This document shows, piece by piece, positions 32,761 to 44,935 of a DNA stretch of 64,000 nt. Below the pieces are notes generated by a model. The model searched no databases, was not told the origin of the DNA, and worked only from the letters and a program-made list of their open reading frames with translations. The position numbers and the translations under genes are program-made. Every line of letters starts with the position of its first letter. Position 1 is the stretch's first letter. The DNA lies in the NCBI GenBank assembly GCA_933207985.1, contig OW240917.1, positions 102,082,785 through 102,146,784 on the forward strand. The letters run 5' to 3'. The stretch comes from Pelobates cultripes. Its lineage: Eukaryota > Chordata > Amphibia > Anura > Pelobatidae.

Positions 32761-34229
32761 ATGTTAGTTTCAGAACTGATTTCAACTATTCTTACTCATT
32801 CCTATGAGTAAGTATGAAAGAGAGATGTAGATTTAAATATCCCACCTAAAATGCAGTAGTTAGACAACTCCTTAAAATAAGACTTCACCTATGGACACAT
32901 ATCCTCAAATGATCTTTCTTTGAGATTATACATTTTTGAGTGAAGAAGGGAAGAGAGTTCATGTATGTCATTGTAACACTTATTGATTTATTTAGTGGAC
33001 CAAAATGACACTGAAACATAAGCTGTAAATTATTTGATATACCATTGTATTATTGACCACCTCGTAAATACATTGTCACTGGATCCTAACAAAAAGGTTG
33101 CTAGGAACTTTAAAACATTTGAGAGTAGCAAACAACATTAGAAATTCTGGTTTCCTGGTCTGGGGCAATAACAGAAAACAATGTAGTGCACAAAAAGAAA
33201 AGGTTTACTTTGTCAAAAGGACAAAGAAAAAAATACAGTGTGTTTTGCCAAAGGGTCTTATTCAAGTGTGTCTTTGGCAAAACGTGTTGTGTTTCTTTTA
33301 CTTATTGTTTTTAGTATTAAAGTATATTTGGCATACACCTTTCCCAGTGTGTTTGACCATTCACTACAATTTATTTTGCTTATAGTAGTTTTATTTTGTA
33401 TTATTCTTCCTGGCACATCTATTATCTTTGTAGAATCAACTGCACATTATCTCTGGATAGGATTATCATCTAGACATCTTACTCTATATTATATACCTGG
33501 TGGAGATCATAGCACACAAATGTTAATATTTGAGTAGTGCTTACTGCTCTATCAAATGTTACTAATTCACCATCTACTTTTGCTGTTTATTGATTTTAAC
33601 CAATAAGCACTATTGTTTGCTTTCATATTTTATCTTACATATTCATCTGTATGCTGTGAGACTGATCCAGAGAACTACATATCGATCAGTGGGGATTGTT
33701 CCGCAGTATGCTGTTTTACCTAGAGGTGGTCTATAGCTCCATTAAATGTGACTGCAAGCCCAATATCTCTGTTGTGTGTCTTACACCTTGCACCAAATAA
33801 CCTACACTATTTTTGTTTTTCTTCTGTTTTATTACATATATCTACAAGCATTTTAAAGTCTAGACAGTTACCACCTCAGAATATCCCAAGCATATTTTGG
33901 ACTCATTGAAATCCGTGTTTGGCGCACATGTATTATGCATAGTGTTGTTCGGTTACATTTCTCTGTAAGGGGTTGAGGGATTTCCTTACACTCAGTGTTT
34001 GCAGCCTGCACTTTTATAGTTAAAGTTGATATGATTTGCACTTATGGTATTCTGTGTACAAAGTATTTATTAAGTATGCAGCATGTTTAATTACTTGTAT
34101 GTTATATCAATTTGTATAATTTTATATATTATATATATTATATCTATATAAAAATTAACCAATGTTTTTCTCACCCCTCCTGGGAGGTATATTTATTGCT
34201 CATTCTTAGGTCCTATACAAGAGGCCTGG
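32761..34229. other. no gene; possible Penelope-like terminal fragment
   Basis: 33225-33285 holds an 11-bp inverted pair 'ttttgccaaag' / 'ctttggcaaaa' followed by 'acgtg', like the degenerate hammerhead-type modules elsewhere. Downstream T-rich sequence to about 33960 has the texture of a pLTR. No supported coding frame. Confidence 0.3.
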
Positions 34230-34668
34230 AATTCTAAGGGTTCTGCACAGTATCTTAGTTGTTCCTTGAACTGCACTCTTCTGGACAGCGATCTCAGATG
34301 TCCCACCTGGGATCTGTTAATTCCACTCTCCCAACTTGGGAGTCCCAGCCACAAGTGCTCATATCCCAACTGGGACTACTACTGTGTTCACTTTCAACAT
34401 CCTCTCTAGCTCTTCTTTCAGTCCTTAGTATTTGTCCATCTTCTCATGTCCCATCTTCCTGATGTTACAGTTACTGGGTATTGCCACATCGACCACTACT
34501 ACAGCCTTCTGTTCCAATGTCTACCACCACAATGTCAGGTTGGTTGGCCAGTACTTACTTGAGTGTGGAGTACCTTTCAAAGACTGTGGGTCGAAATGTT
34601 TCTGTGTACTTCCTGTTCTAATGAACTTGCATGAAGCTACTGCATAGAGCTTCTTTATATTTTTATTT

Positions 34669-34712
<44 letters not shown>

Positions 34713-35125
34713 CATGAGTGTAAACATATTGTAGCACATGCTTATCGGTCTAGATCTGAAAGTCCCACAGGATCCTGTTATTCTTAACTACCTTTTTGGT
34801 ATTTCCCATCTGGACTTAGGCAGGTCCAACCCATATTCTGTGCAGATTTTCCGGTACACAATTTCAGCAACTTGGTTGTACTTCTCACTGTATACTGTTC
34901 CCAACATCTTGCACCCGGACACTATGTGCTGGATTGTCTCAGAGGCCTCTTTGCACAGTCTGCATCTTGGGTTTTGCCTGATGTGGTAGAACCCCATTTC
35001 TACTAATCTGGTGCTGGGTGCCTGTTCCTGAGCTGCTAGGATTAATGCCTCAGTGCTGTCTTTCATTCCTGCCTTTTCTAACCACTGGTAGATTTTTGTC
35101 ATGTGGACCACATTAATTATCTATG
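34230..35125 (-). pseudogene. R4/Rex6-like LINE endonuclease region relic
   Basis: The minus strand encodes the C-terminal part of a non-LTR retrotransposon with a restriction-like endonuclease. First a 107-codon open piece (35111-34788) with CRLCKEASETIQHIVSGC, a CCHC-type knuckle, then an ILWDFQI(stop)TDK stretch at about 34775-34735. After a TA microsatellite the relic continues at about 34530-34240 with VDVAIPSNCNIRK, then KEELERM and SEIAVQKSAV. The order matches the endonuclease tail common to R4/Rex6-type LINEs of fish and frogs, as I recall the family. Stops and frameshifts make it dead. No reverse transcriptase remains. Confidence 0.7.
34671..34711. repeat. (AT)n microsatellite inside the LINE relic
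   Basis: About 20 TA units, splitting the endonuclease relic. Confidence 0.95.
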
Positions 35126-35465
35126 AGTGTTACTATGTTAATGTGTATGTTGTATATAGGCTTTCATGCATATTATGTAACTCTTGGATGTGAATTCATG
35201 CATTCTTGGATGTGAGTTCATGCATTCTTAATCTAAGTAATTATTTCTTGTTACTCTCCCCATTCTAGCATCACCTTCTGCACGGTTTGCCTGTTTTTGT
35301 TTTTTTTCTCTCTCTCTTCCTCCTTACTCTGTGATCTTCACACAAGATATTTATGACCCTTTTATTTTCTATCTAACCTGTGGCTTATCTGCACTCTTGT
35401 CGCTTTAACCCCTGTATCACAACTCAACTTTGAATTCTATGTATTGTCTTTGCTCAGAAATGCTT
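35126..35465. other. no gene seen
   Basis: A short duplicated phrase 'ttcatgcattcttggatgtgag' around 35190-35230; pyrimidine-rich block 35285-35335. Confidence 0.4.
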
Positions 35466-35555
35466 TAGACTTGAGAAAGGCAGGTTCTCCTGAAAGCTTG
35501 CTATTACAAAATTCTGTTGGTCCAATAAAAAAGGTATTACAAGATACAAATGTGT
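35466..35555 (+). mobile_element. retroelement 3' tail fragment
   Basis: 'ttgagaaaggcaggttctcc' 'tgaaagcttgc' then 'tgttggtccaataaaaaagg'. The reverse complement of a similar tail occurs at about 47145-47222 ('actaatac', 'ttagtccaataaatg'). It looks like the end of one dispersed retroelement family. Confidence 0.45.
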
Positions 35556-36147
35556 GATTTTGCATATGCTCATAGAGGAATGTTTAAAACATGAAACTAT
35601 GCTGGTTGCAAGACAATGTATTCAATGTGAGTGGTGTTCCTGTATTGGATGTAACTAGCTGCTGTATGGAAATTCTGACTCTTGCCAAGACTTGTGTCTG
35701 GGTACATTTTCCAAAACTGGAATCTAAACTAATTTTCAGAATGTATATCAACCCCTATTCCCCTGTTCTTTGTCTCCTCCACTCTGTCATTCCACGTGTT
35801 GGAGCAGCATACCTAAAACAGAAGAACAGCATTATACCGGCAGATTTTTTAATGAGCCCCTCTATGGTTAGTGGGACAGCCAGGTACTGAATGACCTATG
35901 CTATGCCAAATGACAAAACAATTATGTTATACTTGATGACTTGGGAGGCCTTACCAGTTGCCAAGTGGCAATGAGAAGCTCTACCTTTGTGTTGAGCCAT
36001 TGGGTAAGAATGCCACTAAGTGTTGTGGTAGGGTGTTGACCTCTTGGTGATGATTAAAGAGTTTTAGTATAGCTTGGCAGTGACAAGTAAGGCCCTAACT
36101 GCTTTGCCAAGATTATGATTTAGGTGTGAAAATACCTCCATAGCTGA
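35556..36147. other. no gene seen
   Basis: One 99-codon open frame at 35591-35890 without recognisable motifs; treated as chance. Confidence 0.4.
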
Positions 36148-36430
36148 GGATCGGAGTTGACCTCACGGGATAATGCTTTCCTATGGAGAGATCCTAATGC
36201 GAGCGCGCCCATTACCGCGCATGTGCATTAGGTTTCCCGCCGGCAGACGGGGGAGGAGCGTGGCGAGAGTTGAGCCAGCACAGAGGGACATTGGCACTGG
36301 ATGCAGGTAAGTGACAGAAGGGGTTATTAACCCCTTCTGCTCCAGGTAGAGTGGAGGGGAGGGGGACATTGACAAAGGGGGAAGCTATAGTGCCGGGAAA
36401 ATTAGTTTGTTTTCCTGGCACTATAGTTTC
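36148..36430 (-). mobile_element. T2-like MITE fragment
   Basis: Contains 'aatgctttcctatgg', 'taccgcgcatgtgcat', 'aaggggttattaacccctt' and the hairpin 'tagtgccgggaaaa' / 'ttttcctggcacta', all shared with the T2-like copies at 17-18 kb. TTAA ends are not preserved. Confidence 0.65.
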
Positions 36431-36599
36431 TATTCAATGGGAGGAGGAGATCCTATGCAATTTTACCATTTCTATTCACAAAATACCAGATATACCACGT
36501 GTTGCATTCACAAAATTTCTACAGTTTTATTCCCCAGCGAGTACTGCTTTAAAATCAGTCTTTCCAAAATTTCCAAAAGGGACTTGTCACGGCAGATAT

Positions 36600-36938
36600 A
36601 TGGGCAGAAGTGTTATTTTATTGAAAACCTTAATACTGGGTTTTTAACACAATACTCATTACAAGGATCAGTGTCCATCACCTCCTTATTTCAGTTTGGT
36701 CAGTGGGATGCCACATATTCTTCCTGCTTTAGTGAGATTCAGGACTGGTAGCGAGATATTGGCTGGCATACAAATTAGTTTGCAAAGTCATAAGCTCAGA
36801 CACAGTGTGACGTTCGGAACTCCTTCTGGATGGTGTTACGGTGGGAACACCAGAATGGTCACTTAGGAGCTCTACATCTGACACAGCAAATGTCTCACTG
36901 TCAAATGAGTCACTCTGCTCTGACTCACTTCTTAGCAT
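36600..36938 (-). pseudogene. piggyBac-like transposase relic, N-terminal part
   Basis: The minus strand starts ATG at 36938 with an acidic, serine-rich leader (MLRSESEQSDSFDSETFAVS), then ELMTLQTNLYASQYLATSPE, a stop, SRKNMWHPTDQTEIRR, a stop and WTLILVMSIV. This order (acidic leader, then a TNLYA.QYL region, then the W.P....E.R.FW.L.L.M block) is what I recognise from piggyBac-type transposases. The catalytic aspartates are not visible; sequence beyond about 36620 is too decayed. Two stops make it dead. It neighbours a TTAA MITE fragment, which may be coincidence. Confidence 0.5.
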
Positions 36939-36939
36939 G

Positions 36940-38966
36940 GCAGAAACCTCCTGTGTAGCAACAGGCTATGGAGACTTTTTTTATTTTTGAATGATTTTTT
37001 CCCTACCTGTCTAATGCACACCCCCTCAATCCATCCTACAATTCCCATTTCCACCCACAGAACCCTACATTCAAAACCTAAAAAAGAAAATTAACAACTG
37101 ATCATAGGATAAAAAGCTGCAATCTGCACTAGAAGGTTGTTGATTTTTTTAAGTTCGGTGGGAAAAAAAGGTCAGGTTAGGTAAGAAAAAATGCTCTTAT
37201 ACACTATACAGTGATCAGAGTGCAGGAAGGGGTTAACAGAAGCTGGAAAGGTTTTTTTTTTTTAAAAAAGTAAGATTTTAACAAAAAAAAATGTTTTTTT
37301 AAATCTGCCCTCCCAAAAAAATCAACGCTGTTCTAGTGTACTGATCACTCTGACAATAGTATTAGCGATTTGATCAGCAGTGAAAGGGTTAAATAGAACA
37401 ATTAAAAAAAGTTTCATTCTTTAAAAAGGTGCTTATTTGTTGCCACTTAATTGTGTTTCACAGTTACAATGAAACCAACCTGTAAAAAGAGTGCAAACAC
37501 ATTGTGGAGCACACTGGTTCTGGAAGAGGCTTTTATAGTATTGCTATCTCTCTTTTCTATGATAAGTAGCTGTTTTCATAATGGATCCTATGAAGAAAAG
37601 GTTTCTTGTGCAGTAACATATTTGATAAATTGCAATGTAATCTAACAGAGCAAAAGTTTATTTCTAAAATCTCTCACTGTGAGAATGTCATTAATCCTGA
37701 TGATAGAGAGGCTTCAGGTACAGTACACATTAATGTCACAGAAACCGGTACAAATGGAATAGGCAAATTTGCACTTGAACTATACTGGAATATATTGACT
37801 GCTTATCTAAATAGGAATAAATGTCTCTGTCACACACACACTCTCTCTCTCTCTACTGCACATGTAAATGTCAAATGTCTGTCTGTCTATCTATCTATCT
37901 GTTTGTCTGTCTATCCATCCATTCATCTAAAACTACTCATGCTCTTTATTCTGTATTATCCTGAAATGGTAATTCATTTCAAAATCACTTATAGCTCTAT
38001 TCTAAATCTGCTCACTTTCACAGCTGAAGTCATTAATTTCATTTTCAACCTGAAATGTACTTGGCTATAAAGATTCAGTGAACGGTTATATTTTGTCATC
38101 TCCTACAGCATACCAATAAATGGGTTTAAGAAATGTTGATATTATTTGAAACAAAATCTATAATTCTTCCAAAACAAATCCATACATTTTTCAGAACAAT
38201 TATTGCTCCAAGGATGATGCATTTCACTGTTTTCAGAGCAGTATCATTTGTTTCATGCTGTAATTTTCTGAATCGTTAATAATGCTTGTGAGTTTATGTA
38301 CATGACACTAGGGAGTTAAGCAAGGTTTTATTTTTACTTAGCTGAGTAAGCAAGTGAAAGGCATCAGATATACTTAACATAGTTTTCAAAATTAATGTTG
38401 GGCAAAATTCATGTCATGAGGCAAATAAAAAAAAAAAAACGAAAAACTTCACAATAAACAGAAGCACTTAAAAAAATTGTTGTAATAAAAACAATCCCAG
38501 TGTGCCACACAATTTATGCAAATTAGTTTAAATTGTATTGTCTTTTAAGATTTCAAGTTAACATATTTGCTACTTCATACCTTTTCTAAAGGCCATACAT
38601 TGATTTGGATAGAAATAACCTAATAAAGAGTGTGAGTGTGTGCTCTGTACCTCTCTTACCCTTCTGGGACTGCTCTGTACAGTGCTGTATTGATTCATGA
38701 CTACATTTCTCTAAACAGACTTTAGGAGAAGGTCTTCACTGCTTCATCATTGATCATAGTAAAGTGTACCTGAATGTAGTACCTGCGTGTCCAGACTTTT
38801 CTTGAAGTCTATTGGAAGTTATGTTCTTCCCTTAAGTGTGCACTCAGCTTCTTTGATTGATTAGAAAAAAAGAAAGCAAAGCAAATGTAAATCCATGACA
38901 GGGTCCTGTGACAATGGCACCCTTTTGTGACAATGATGCTCATTCTATGATTTTGCATGTAATACT
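36940..38966. other. no gene; microsatellites
   Basis: Poly-A/T tracts at 37251-37300, (CA)(CT)n at 37831-37856 and (CTAT)/(CTGT)n at 37877-37922. A 154-codon open frame at 37606-38070 overlaps these repeats and has no motif. Confidence 0.5.
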
Positions 38967-39145
38967 TGGTTATTTACTAAAGTGAGAATAATTCAACATG
39001 GATTGGAAGTGAAATTCAAATTTAGGGTCAAAATAGCCAAACCGAAAATATCATCTAAGCCAGTTATACTTTCAGTACAGCTACGTACTCTGGCCTTGAA
39101 TTTTAAATTCACTCTGAATTCTCACTCTGGTGAATAAACCTGTTA
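38967..39145. mobile_element. short palindromic MITE, relative of 11190-11345
   Basis: Starts 'tggttatttactaaagtgag' and ends 'tctcactctggtgaataaac', with 'aattcaaatttagg' / 'ccttgaattttaaatt' inside. Same organisation as at 11190. Confidence 0.5.
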
Positions 39146-41587
39146 CTCTGTTAAACACAGAAGACGTGTCTTATCTGTAGTCCACCTTATTTTTTTTTAG
39201 CTGTTAAGTGAAAGGATCTAAATAAAATATTTTAGACATGATGGTGAACTGGGTTTTTGTCTGGAGCCTCTATTGTTCTGCCCATGACACTTACATCTGA
39301 AATTATTACATTACTGTAACACTATGTGGAGAAACAATGTAAGTAAGCCTTATCTGGGGACTTTCTTTATAATTTTATAATGCCGACTTTGCTCAGAGTA
39401 ACTTTATGATTTGGTTTATGAAGACTTTTGCTTAAACTTTTGTTTAATCTTTTGTTTCGATGTTCTAAATGGGTTTAGATGTTTAAAATAGATTTCTCTC
39501 GGTATGAACACGTCCATATATCCTTTGTGCACGCTCTGTTTTATACTAACCTCAGGTGTAAATTTTGAGTCAGCATGTCCAGCCTGCGATTGGAGGAAAT
39601 AAATATTTTATACTGAATAAAAGTTTCATTGAGAAAAAAATAAATAAACGGCATTTAAACACCAATGTCAGATACTAACTCCAATGATACATGGAGTCTA
39701 GTATCATTTGCCAAACATTTGCAGCCAATTTAAGTTACACAGTCTTGTTTTATATTTAATATGGAGAATTAATATGCTGGGTATGTGTTGGCAAAACGAC
39801 AGTTAACATTTCGAACAAATTCAGCATTATATACCACATAGCAATGTGATTACGGCTGTGCATAAAATGGTCTCTTTAAAGACCACAATGAATAACCTAC
39901 TTTCAGTCTTTTATCATCACTCACCTTTCGTAAAATTACGAGAAACTCAAATTTTGTTAATGAATAATGGCAAACCCTATCAAGAGTAAATATGGGTTTG
40001 GGTGTGTGGGACGTGGAATAGTGAACATTTTGAAACAAGCCATTAAAACTTGTTTATAAAATATCCATAAAAGGATAACTAAGTAGGAAATAAATAAACC
40101 GTGAATTAAAACTTAGACAATGTACCCTTTATTGTATGTATGCTGTACTGTGTGTTGACATGGGCTCTCTGGTGCATACATTTTGCAAATAAGCCAGACT
40201 GAAATAAAAACACTTCGCTTGTGGCCTCTGGCTTTATATAACCGAGGAAAATGTGATTATGCTTATGAACACTTCTGCTGTTGGGAAAAATAAAAAACAG
40301 GGGTGATAGATGAATTACTCAAGCTAAGAGCTAAAGGAATTTTCTTTGAGTTCAGACGCCTAACTAGAAATGGATCCTAACACATGTAGCGCAAGATTTG
40401 ATGTAAACTGTAACATATGTGTACTTTTAATAAATTAAATGACCACCCAGACAGGCTGAAAATGTTATATAGCACATAGGATACATACAGTGAATAAGAT
40501 GCATATCAATAAAATATAGCATTTATTGATGAATATGAGCTAACGTCTAAGTTTTACTTTAGTTACTGATTTTATATTAATTTAAAAATCACCACTTTCT
40601 GGATATATCGCCAATTGAAAAGCTCTCCAGCTTTTAGTCAATATTAATGTTATTGAAAATTTAACTCAAAGGGGGAAATAATGTCAGAGAATCCAATTTA
40701 CAATGAATTTGCAAGAGTTACTGCAGGGGAAATTTGCATCCTAGTTTTGAGACACAGACTTGGGATTTCTGAACCCATGTAAAATGTATAAATTGTCAGG
40801 GAACCATATGACGCTGTATAACCAGTTATGTAAAATGGGTTAGAACTGAGGTCAGAGGGTGCCATCCATTATCAAGAAGATATCAGGAGCTAAAACAGAG
40901 GAGAGCTGATAGAAAGATATCAACCATGAAGACAAATATATAACACAGAAAGTAGCGGTGATTTATGTAGATATGGTTGTAACTATTTGTTTTGCAATGA
41001 TCTGACTCACACATCTGTGATATGTGCGTACATCAGTTTCACAATAAGTCTTAATCTGTGATGCAAAAAACTAGCAGACAAAAAACGCCATTGAGGAATT
41101 GGAATAGAGGCAATGTGGCAAATTCTGCAGTGTTTTAACACTTTGTTAGTTGTGATTCATGGTAAACATTTAGGAGTTAATTTTCCATTTCCTTGACATA
41201 ATGACTAACCTATTAGCTAAAACTGGCCAAATCTTTCAAAGCAAAATCTGAAGTGAATGAGAACATACTTTGGAGCATAAAGGTGAACTTTTCTGCCATC
41301 CAAAATGCCAGCACATTTTTTTTCCAGTACTGCCATATGACTTTATTAGTTGAGCCTCAAATATAAATGAATATTCCAGACATCAGGCCAACTTTGCTGC
41401 ATACTGTTCATAATTCAATAACATGCATAAGCTCAATTTTACTTATACTGTATTTCTATCCTATGTTGTACAAATCCTTTACATTTGCAAGTTTTTTTAG
41501 AAGTGTAAACAATACTGTAGATGTAACACTACAATAACCTGATGATTCAGAATTAGTGTCTATATTTATTAGATTTGTCCAACTCTA
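39146..41587. other. no gene seen
   Basis: 2.4 kb of AT-rich, apparently unique sequence. No open frame with recognisable features, no inverted ends. Confidence 0.5.
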
Positions 41588-41656
41588 TATCTATCAATCT
41601 ATCTATCTATCTATCGATCGATTGATCGATCAATCTGTCTGTCTGTCTATCTATCA
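41588..41656. repeat. (TATC)/(GATC)/(TGTC)n microsatellite
   Basis: Compound tetranucleotide repeat directly before the open frame at 41656. Confidence 0.9.
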
Positions 41657-41919
41657 TTCTCCAGAGAGTCAGATATGTCCTGAAGTCCAAGCTCAATGGC
41701 AAGAACGAGATACTGTGGGAGGCACACCTCCCTTGTTTGCACCATTCTGATCGGACGAATTACAGATGGACACACATCAATTTTGGAGATGGGTCATTTA
41801 AACCCAAGCATAAGGAAGCCGAGGAAATTCATAAACATGTGTGGACATTTATATTAGTTAATAGAATATTGGCAATTTTATTAATTTTACATTTTTGTTT
41901 GTTTATTTGTTTTAAGTGA
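41656..41919 (+). other. candidate coding stretch, unknown
   Basis: One frame stays open from the microsatellite to TGA at 41917-41919. Its translation is unusually protein-like for this region: LQRVRYVLKSKLNGKNEILW, then a mixed charged/aromatic stretch (YRWTHINFGDGSFKPKHKEA). After about residue 65 it becomes low-complexity hydrophobic, suggesting the real coding part ends near 41850. It could be a lost exon, a processed-gene remnant or an element ORF piece. I do not recognise the family, and there is no clear splice context. Confidence 0.25.
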
Positions 41920-42894
41920 AAAATAAAGTATTTTAGCCATATACTCTAGTACTATGGCTTCCTGCAAGATTTGCTTTTCTTATTGAAGGTTTGTGTCCTC
42001 TATAGTGATACATATACTTTTTACTTGAGAGCCCAAGATATTGGCTCTCAAGAAGGTGAGTAGCACTTACCAGCACCTTATTTACTGTTTACAAATTGTA
42101 CCTGCTATATTACACTAGACACCTGCCTTTTATTATCTACCTTTCTGAGTACTTTTTGAGATAAAGAAAGAAAAGATTTTGGTATGTCCATAAGATACCC
42201 CTGTTAATGTAAATCTAAGCCTATCCCATGTGAGTGTACCTTACCTCCACTAGACGTAAGCACTCTGTATATTGCTGTCACACTATATTTTATTTCTTTT
42301 TATCCTAGGTACCACTTATTCCTGATTTTACTTAGAGTAAGTGTACTCCTATTCTTACTAATATAGTGCTCCACTGGGCTAACTTGAGTGGGATCGTATC
42401 ACTCAGTTCACTTTTTATATTTTTGCATGTATGTGCATGAAGTTTGAGAGAATGTGTGTTGTAGCTGCTATTACAATTATTCATATCTAGGTTTTACCAT
42501 TATACAAGTGCCCTGGATTGCACAGAACACTTTCTAGATTTTAAGAACAAGATACAAGCCATCAACAAATTCCGTCATGGGAAAAATAAAGTACACTCTT
42601 TGAATTCTATGTTTTTTTTTTAAATCAGGACATACTAACAATCATCTGTTCATTAGCAGGTCTTAAAATTAGGTAAATACAACCTCAGATGAATAACAAC
42701 ACATGACATTTTACACCATGTCATGATTTATTTAAAAAAAAAAAATCACAATGGAGAAACCACATATTAAACAACTAAGTACACCCTATAATTCAATAGC
42801 TTGCAGATCCACCTGTAGCAGCAATAACATGAAGTAATCATTTTCTGTATGACACTTAAATAAACTAATGATAAAAACACCACTACTAGTTCCA
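41920..42894. other. no gene; possible retroelement terminal sequence
   Basis: Includes a 12-bp inverted pair 'ttgagagccca' / 'ggctctcaag' near 42024-42052 and T-rich sequence similar in texture to pLTR fragments. No supported frame. Confidence 0.3.
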
Positions 42895-43455
42895 AATGTG
42901 AAGCGCTCAAACAAATAATTATCACTACACTTACCCCTAAGGGATGGGTACAGCAAACATAAGCTGAAAAAAGTGAACAAATATAGTGTATTGCAGTTAT
43001 ATGAAATAAATGGGGTATATCTACAAGATGGGCACACTCACATGGACAAGAGCCAATTGGCATAGGCTCAAATCACAACCACTTTTGTGTGCCCAGGTGA
43101 CACAGATACCTATTCTTTCTTTCAATATGGGTCACCTCATAAAGTATGTAAGAGAAAAGAGGGAGGGAGACAGAAGCAAAAAGGCTTCTAGTGCAATAAA
43201 TCCAAGTTGAACATTAACAATGTCATTTACAGATGGCTTCTCACCTAAAAAAAGAGCCAAAGCCTGGATCTAGGTGTGATGGTAAATGTGCATTTAAGGG
43301 GGATACTGCCCTTTTTTTTTACCAGCAACAAACAAGCAGATTAAAACCAAAAGAAAAATAATGTACATAAATATATTCAGAATTAAGTCCCAATGATCTT
43401 CTTCAATCCGAAACGCGTTTCACTGTATGTAGCAGCTTTCTCAATCGGTGAGACA
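42895..43455 (-). mobile_element. Penelope-like terminal fragment with hammerhead-like module
   Basis: Begins 'ccaaatgtgaagcgctcaaa' and ends after a minus-strand module GATTGAGAAAGCTGC...GAAACGCGTTTCGG at 43409-43450. The module has the GAAACG part and a weak CTG/CAG helix II but a changed core. No coding sequence. Confidence 0.4.
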
Positions 43456-44114
43456 TACATAACTAATGGTGGTGTTTTTATCACTTAGTTTCTATTCAAT
43501 TTATGTTTTTAACTACCTGCAAAAGCAAGCAATATGTTTTGTTTGGATATTGCATTTAATTTATACTTTCAATAAGCTCTGACAATATATTTTGCAGTTA
43601 CCTCACTACAGTTAAATGTATTTAGGCAGTAGTCTAGAGTGTACTGATTCTGTACTATGCTGTACCTAGCACAACCTTAATATTCTACTTCCATGGCATT
43701 TAACGTGCATATGGATTTTTAAAACCTTAAATGTTAAAAGGTAAATTATGATCCAAGTACTGAGTTGAGTAGTAAGTTTATTGATGAGCTTGCATGTTTT
43801 ATAAAGGTTACAAAACTGCTTTGTTAGCAATAGAACATGAGTTTGAAATTGTAAAACTTGACTTATATCTGAACCAGAGTTTTGAAAAAATGGTGTAACA
43901 CTTACATTTTTGCTAAATAGTAGCTCAAATGTCAAGGATCCATGATACAATGAAATTAGAACTTTGATATTCCATAACATACTTGTTACTACTGGATGCT
44001 CATCCAATACAATGCTTCTCATAGAGAAGCAATGTGGACAGAAAGTGCATGTGCAGCAAACACTAAGTTCTTTCATTCAAATACTCTCTATGAAAAGCAT
44101 CGAACGCGGTTATG
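43456..44114. other. no gene seen
   Basis: A 136-codon minus-strand frame (43666-44076) lacks motifs and is taken as chance. Confidence 0.45.
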
Positions 44115-44280
44115 TGAAAGAGCCGATTCTGGTTCTAGTGTGTTTAACACTGCAATATAAACAATGCTGTATCTCCAAAACAGCAATATTTTACAATGCA
44201 GAACCAAAACTACAGGACTGAAACCCAAACCACTTCATTGAGATTAAGTGGTCTGCATGACTATGATTGTACTTATCCAT
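44115..44280. mobile_element. T2-like MITE fragment
   Basis: 'cactgcaatataaacaatgc' with an inverted partner, then 'accacttcattgagattaag' 'tggtctg', matching the subterminal hairpin of the copy ending at 17659. No intact ends. Confidence 0.45.
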
Positions 44281-44435
44281 GTCGGCTACTTTTTGGCTCC
44301 ATATTACAAGTGCAGTTTGATCATATGGCCTGCTGTAAAGGCAATATGTCAGTCAGTATCATTACTGCTTTAACTATGTGCAAATACTTACAGCATGCTC
44401 TGCACTATTAGTTTTTAATACTACAATGTAATTAC

Positions 44436-44935
44436 AGGACCCACCATTGTGACATGCTAAAAAAACTAGACTGTCTGTCGCTTGAATCCAAACGCACCCT
44501 TCATCTTTCCAGCCTTGTGTTTAAGAGCTTTTCTGGGAAGCTCCTGCCCTACCTGAATGCTCTCCCTGACTTCCTATAACCTCTGATCCAGTATCAGCAC
44601 TTTATTTAGTCTACCTCAATACAAAAAGAAAGTGGCCCGATCCTCCTTTTCCTACAGAGCACTGCAAATCACTTTCAAATCTTCCCCAAGCCTAAATTAC
44701 TTTAAGAGATCCCTCTCTACATACCTCAAAACAGAATGCACGTGTTATGGTTGATTGTATATTTCCTACCTGTTCTATGTTAAATTTTGTATGTATTGTA
44801 TAGTAATATTGTTTTTGTATTTTATTGTACCCTAATTTAACAATGCAATGTTTTGTGGACCCAGGACATACTTGAAAACGAGAAATCTCAATTTATCTTT
44901 CCTGGTAAAATATTTGATAAATAAATAAATAATTT
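44436..44935 (+). pseudogene. LINE 3' end, C-terminal coding remnant and A-rich tail
   Basis: The plus strand reads TLHLSSLVFKSFSGKLLPYL...LNALPDFL with later stops, then a non-coding tail 'acgagaaatctcaatttatc', 'ttcctggtaaaatatttgat' and (AAAT)n at 44920-44935. A degenerate C-terminus followed by a short tandem A-rich tail is typical of a 5'-truncated LINE. The clade is not certain. Confidence 0.6.

Noticed and set aside
37606..38070. 154-codon open frame
   Set aside because: Runs through CT/CA and CTAT microsatellites; composition explains it.
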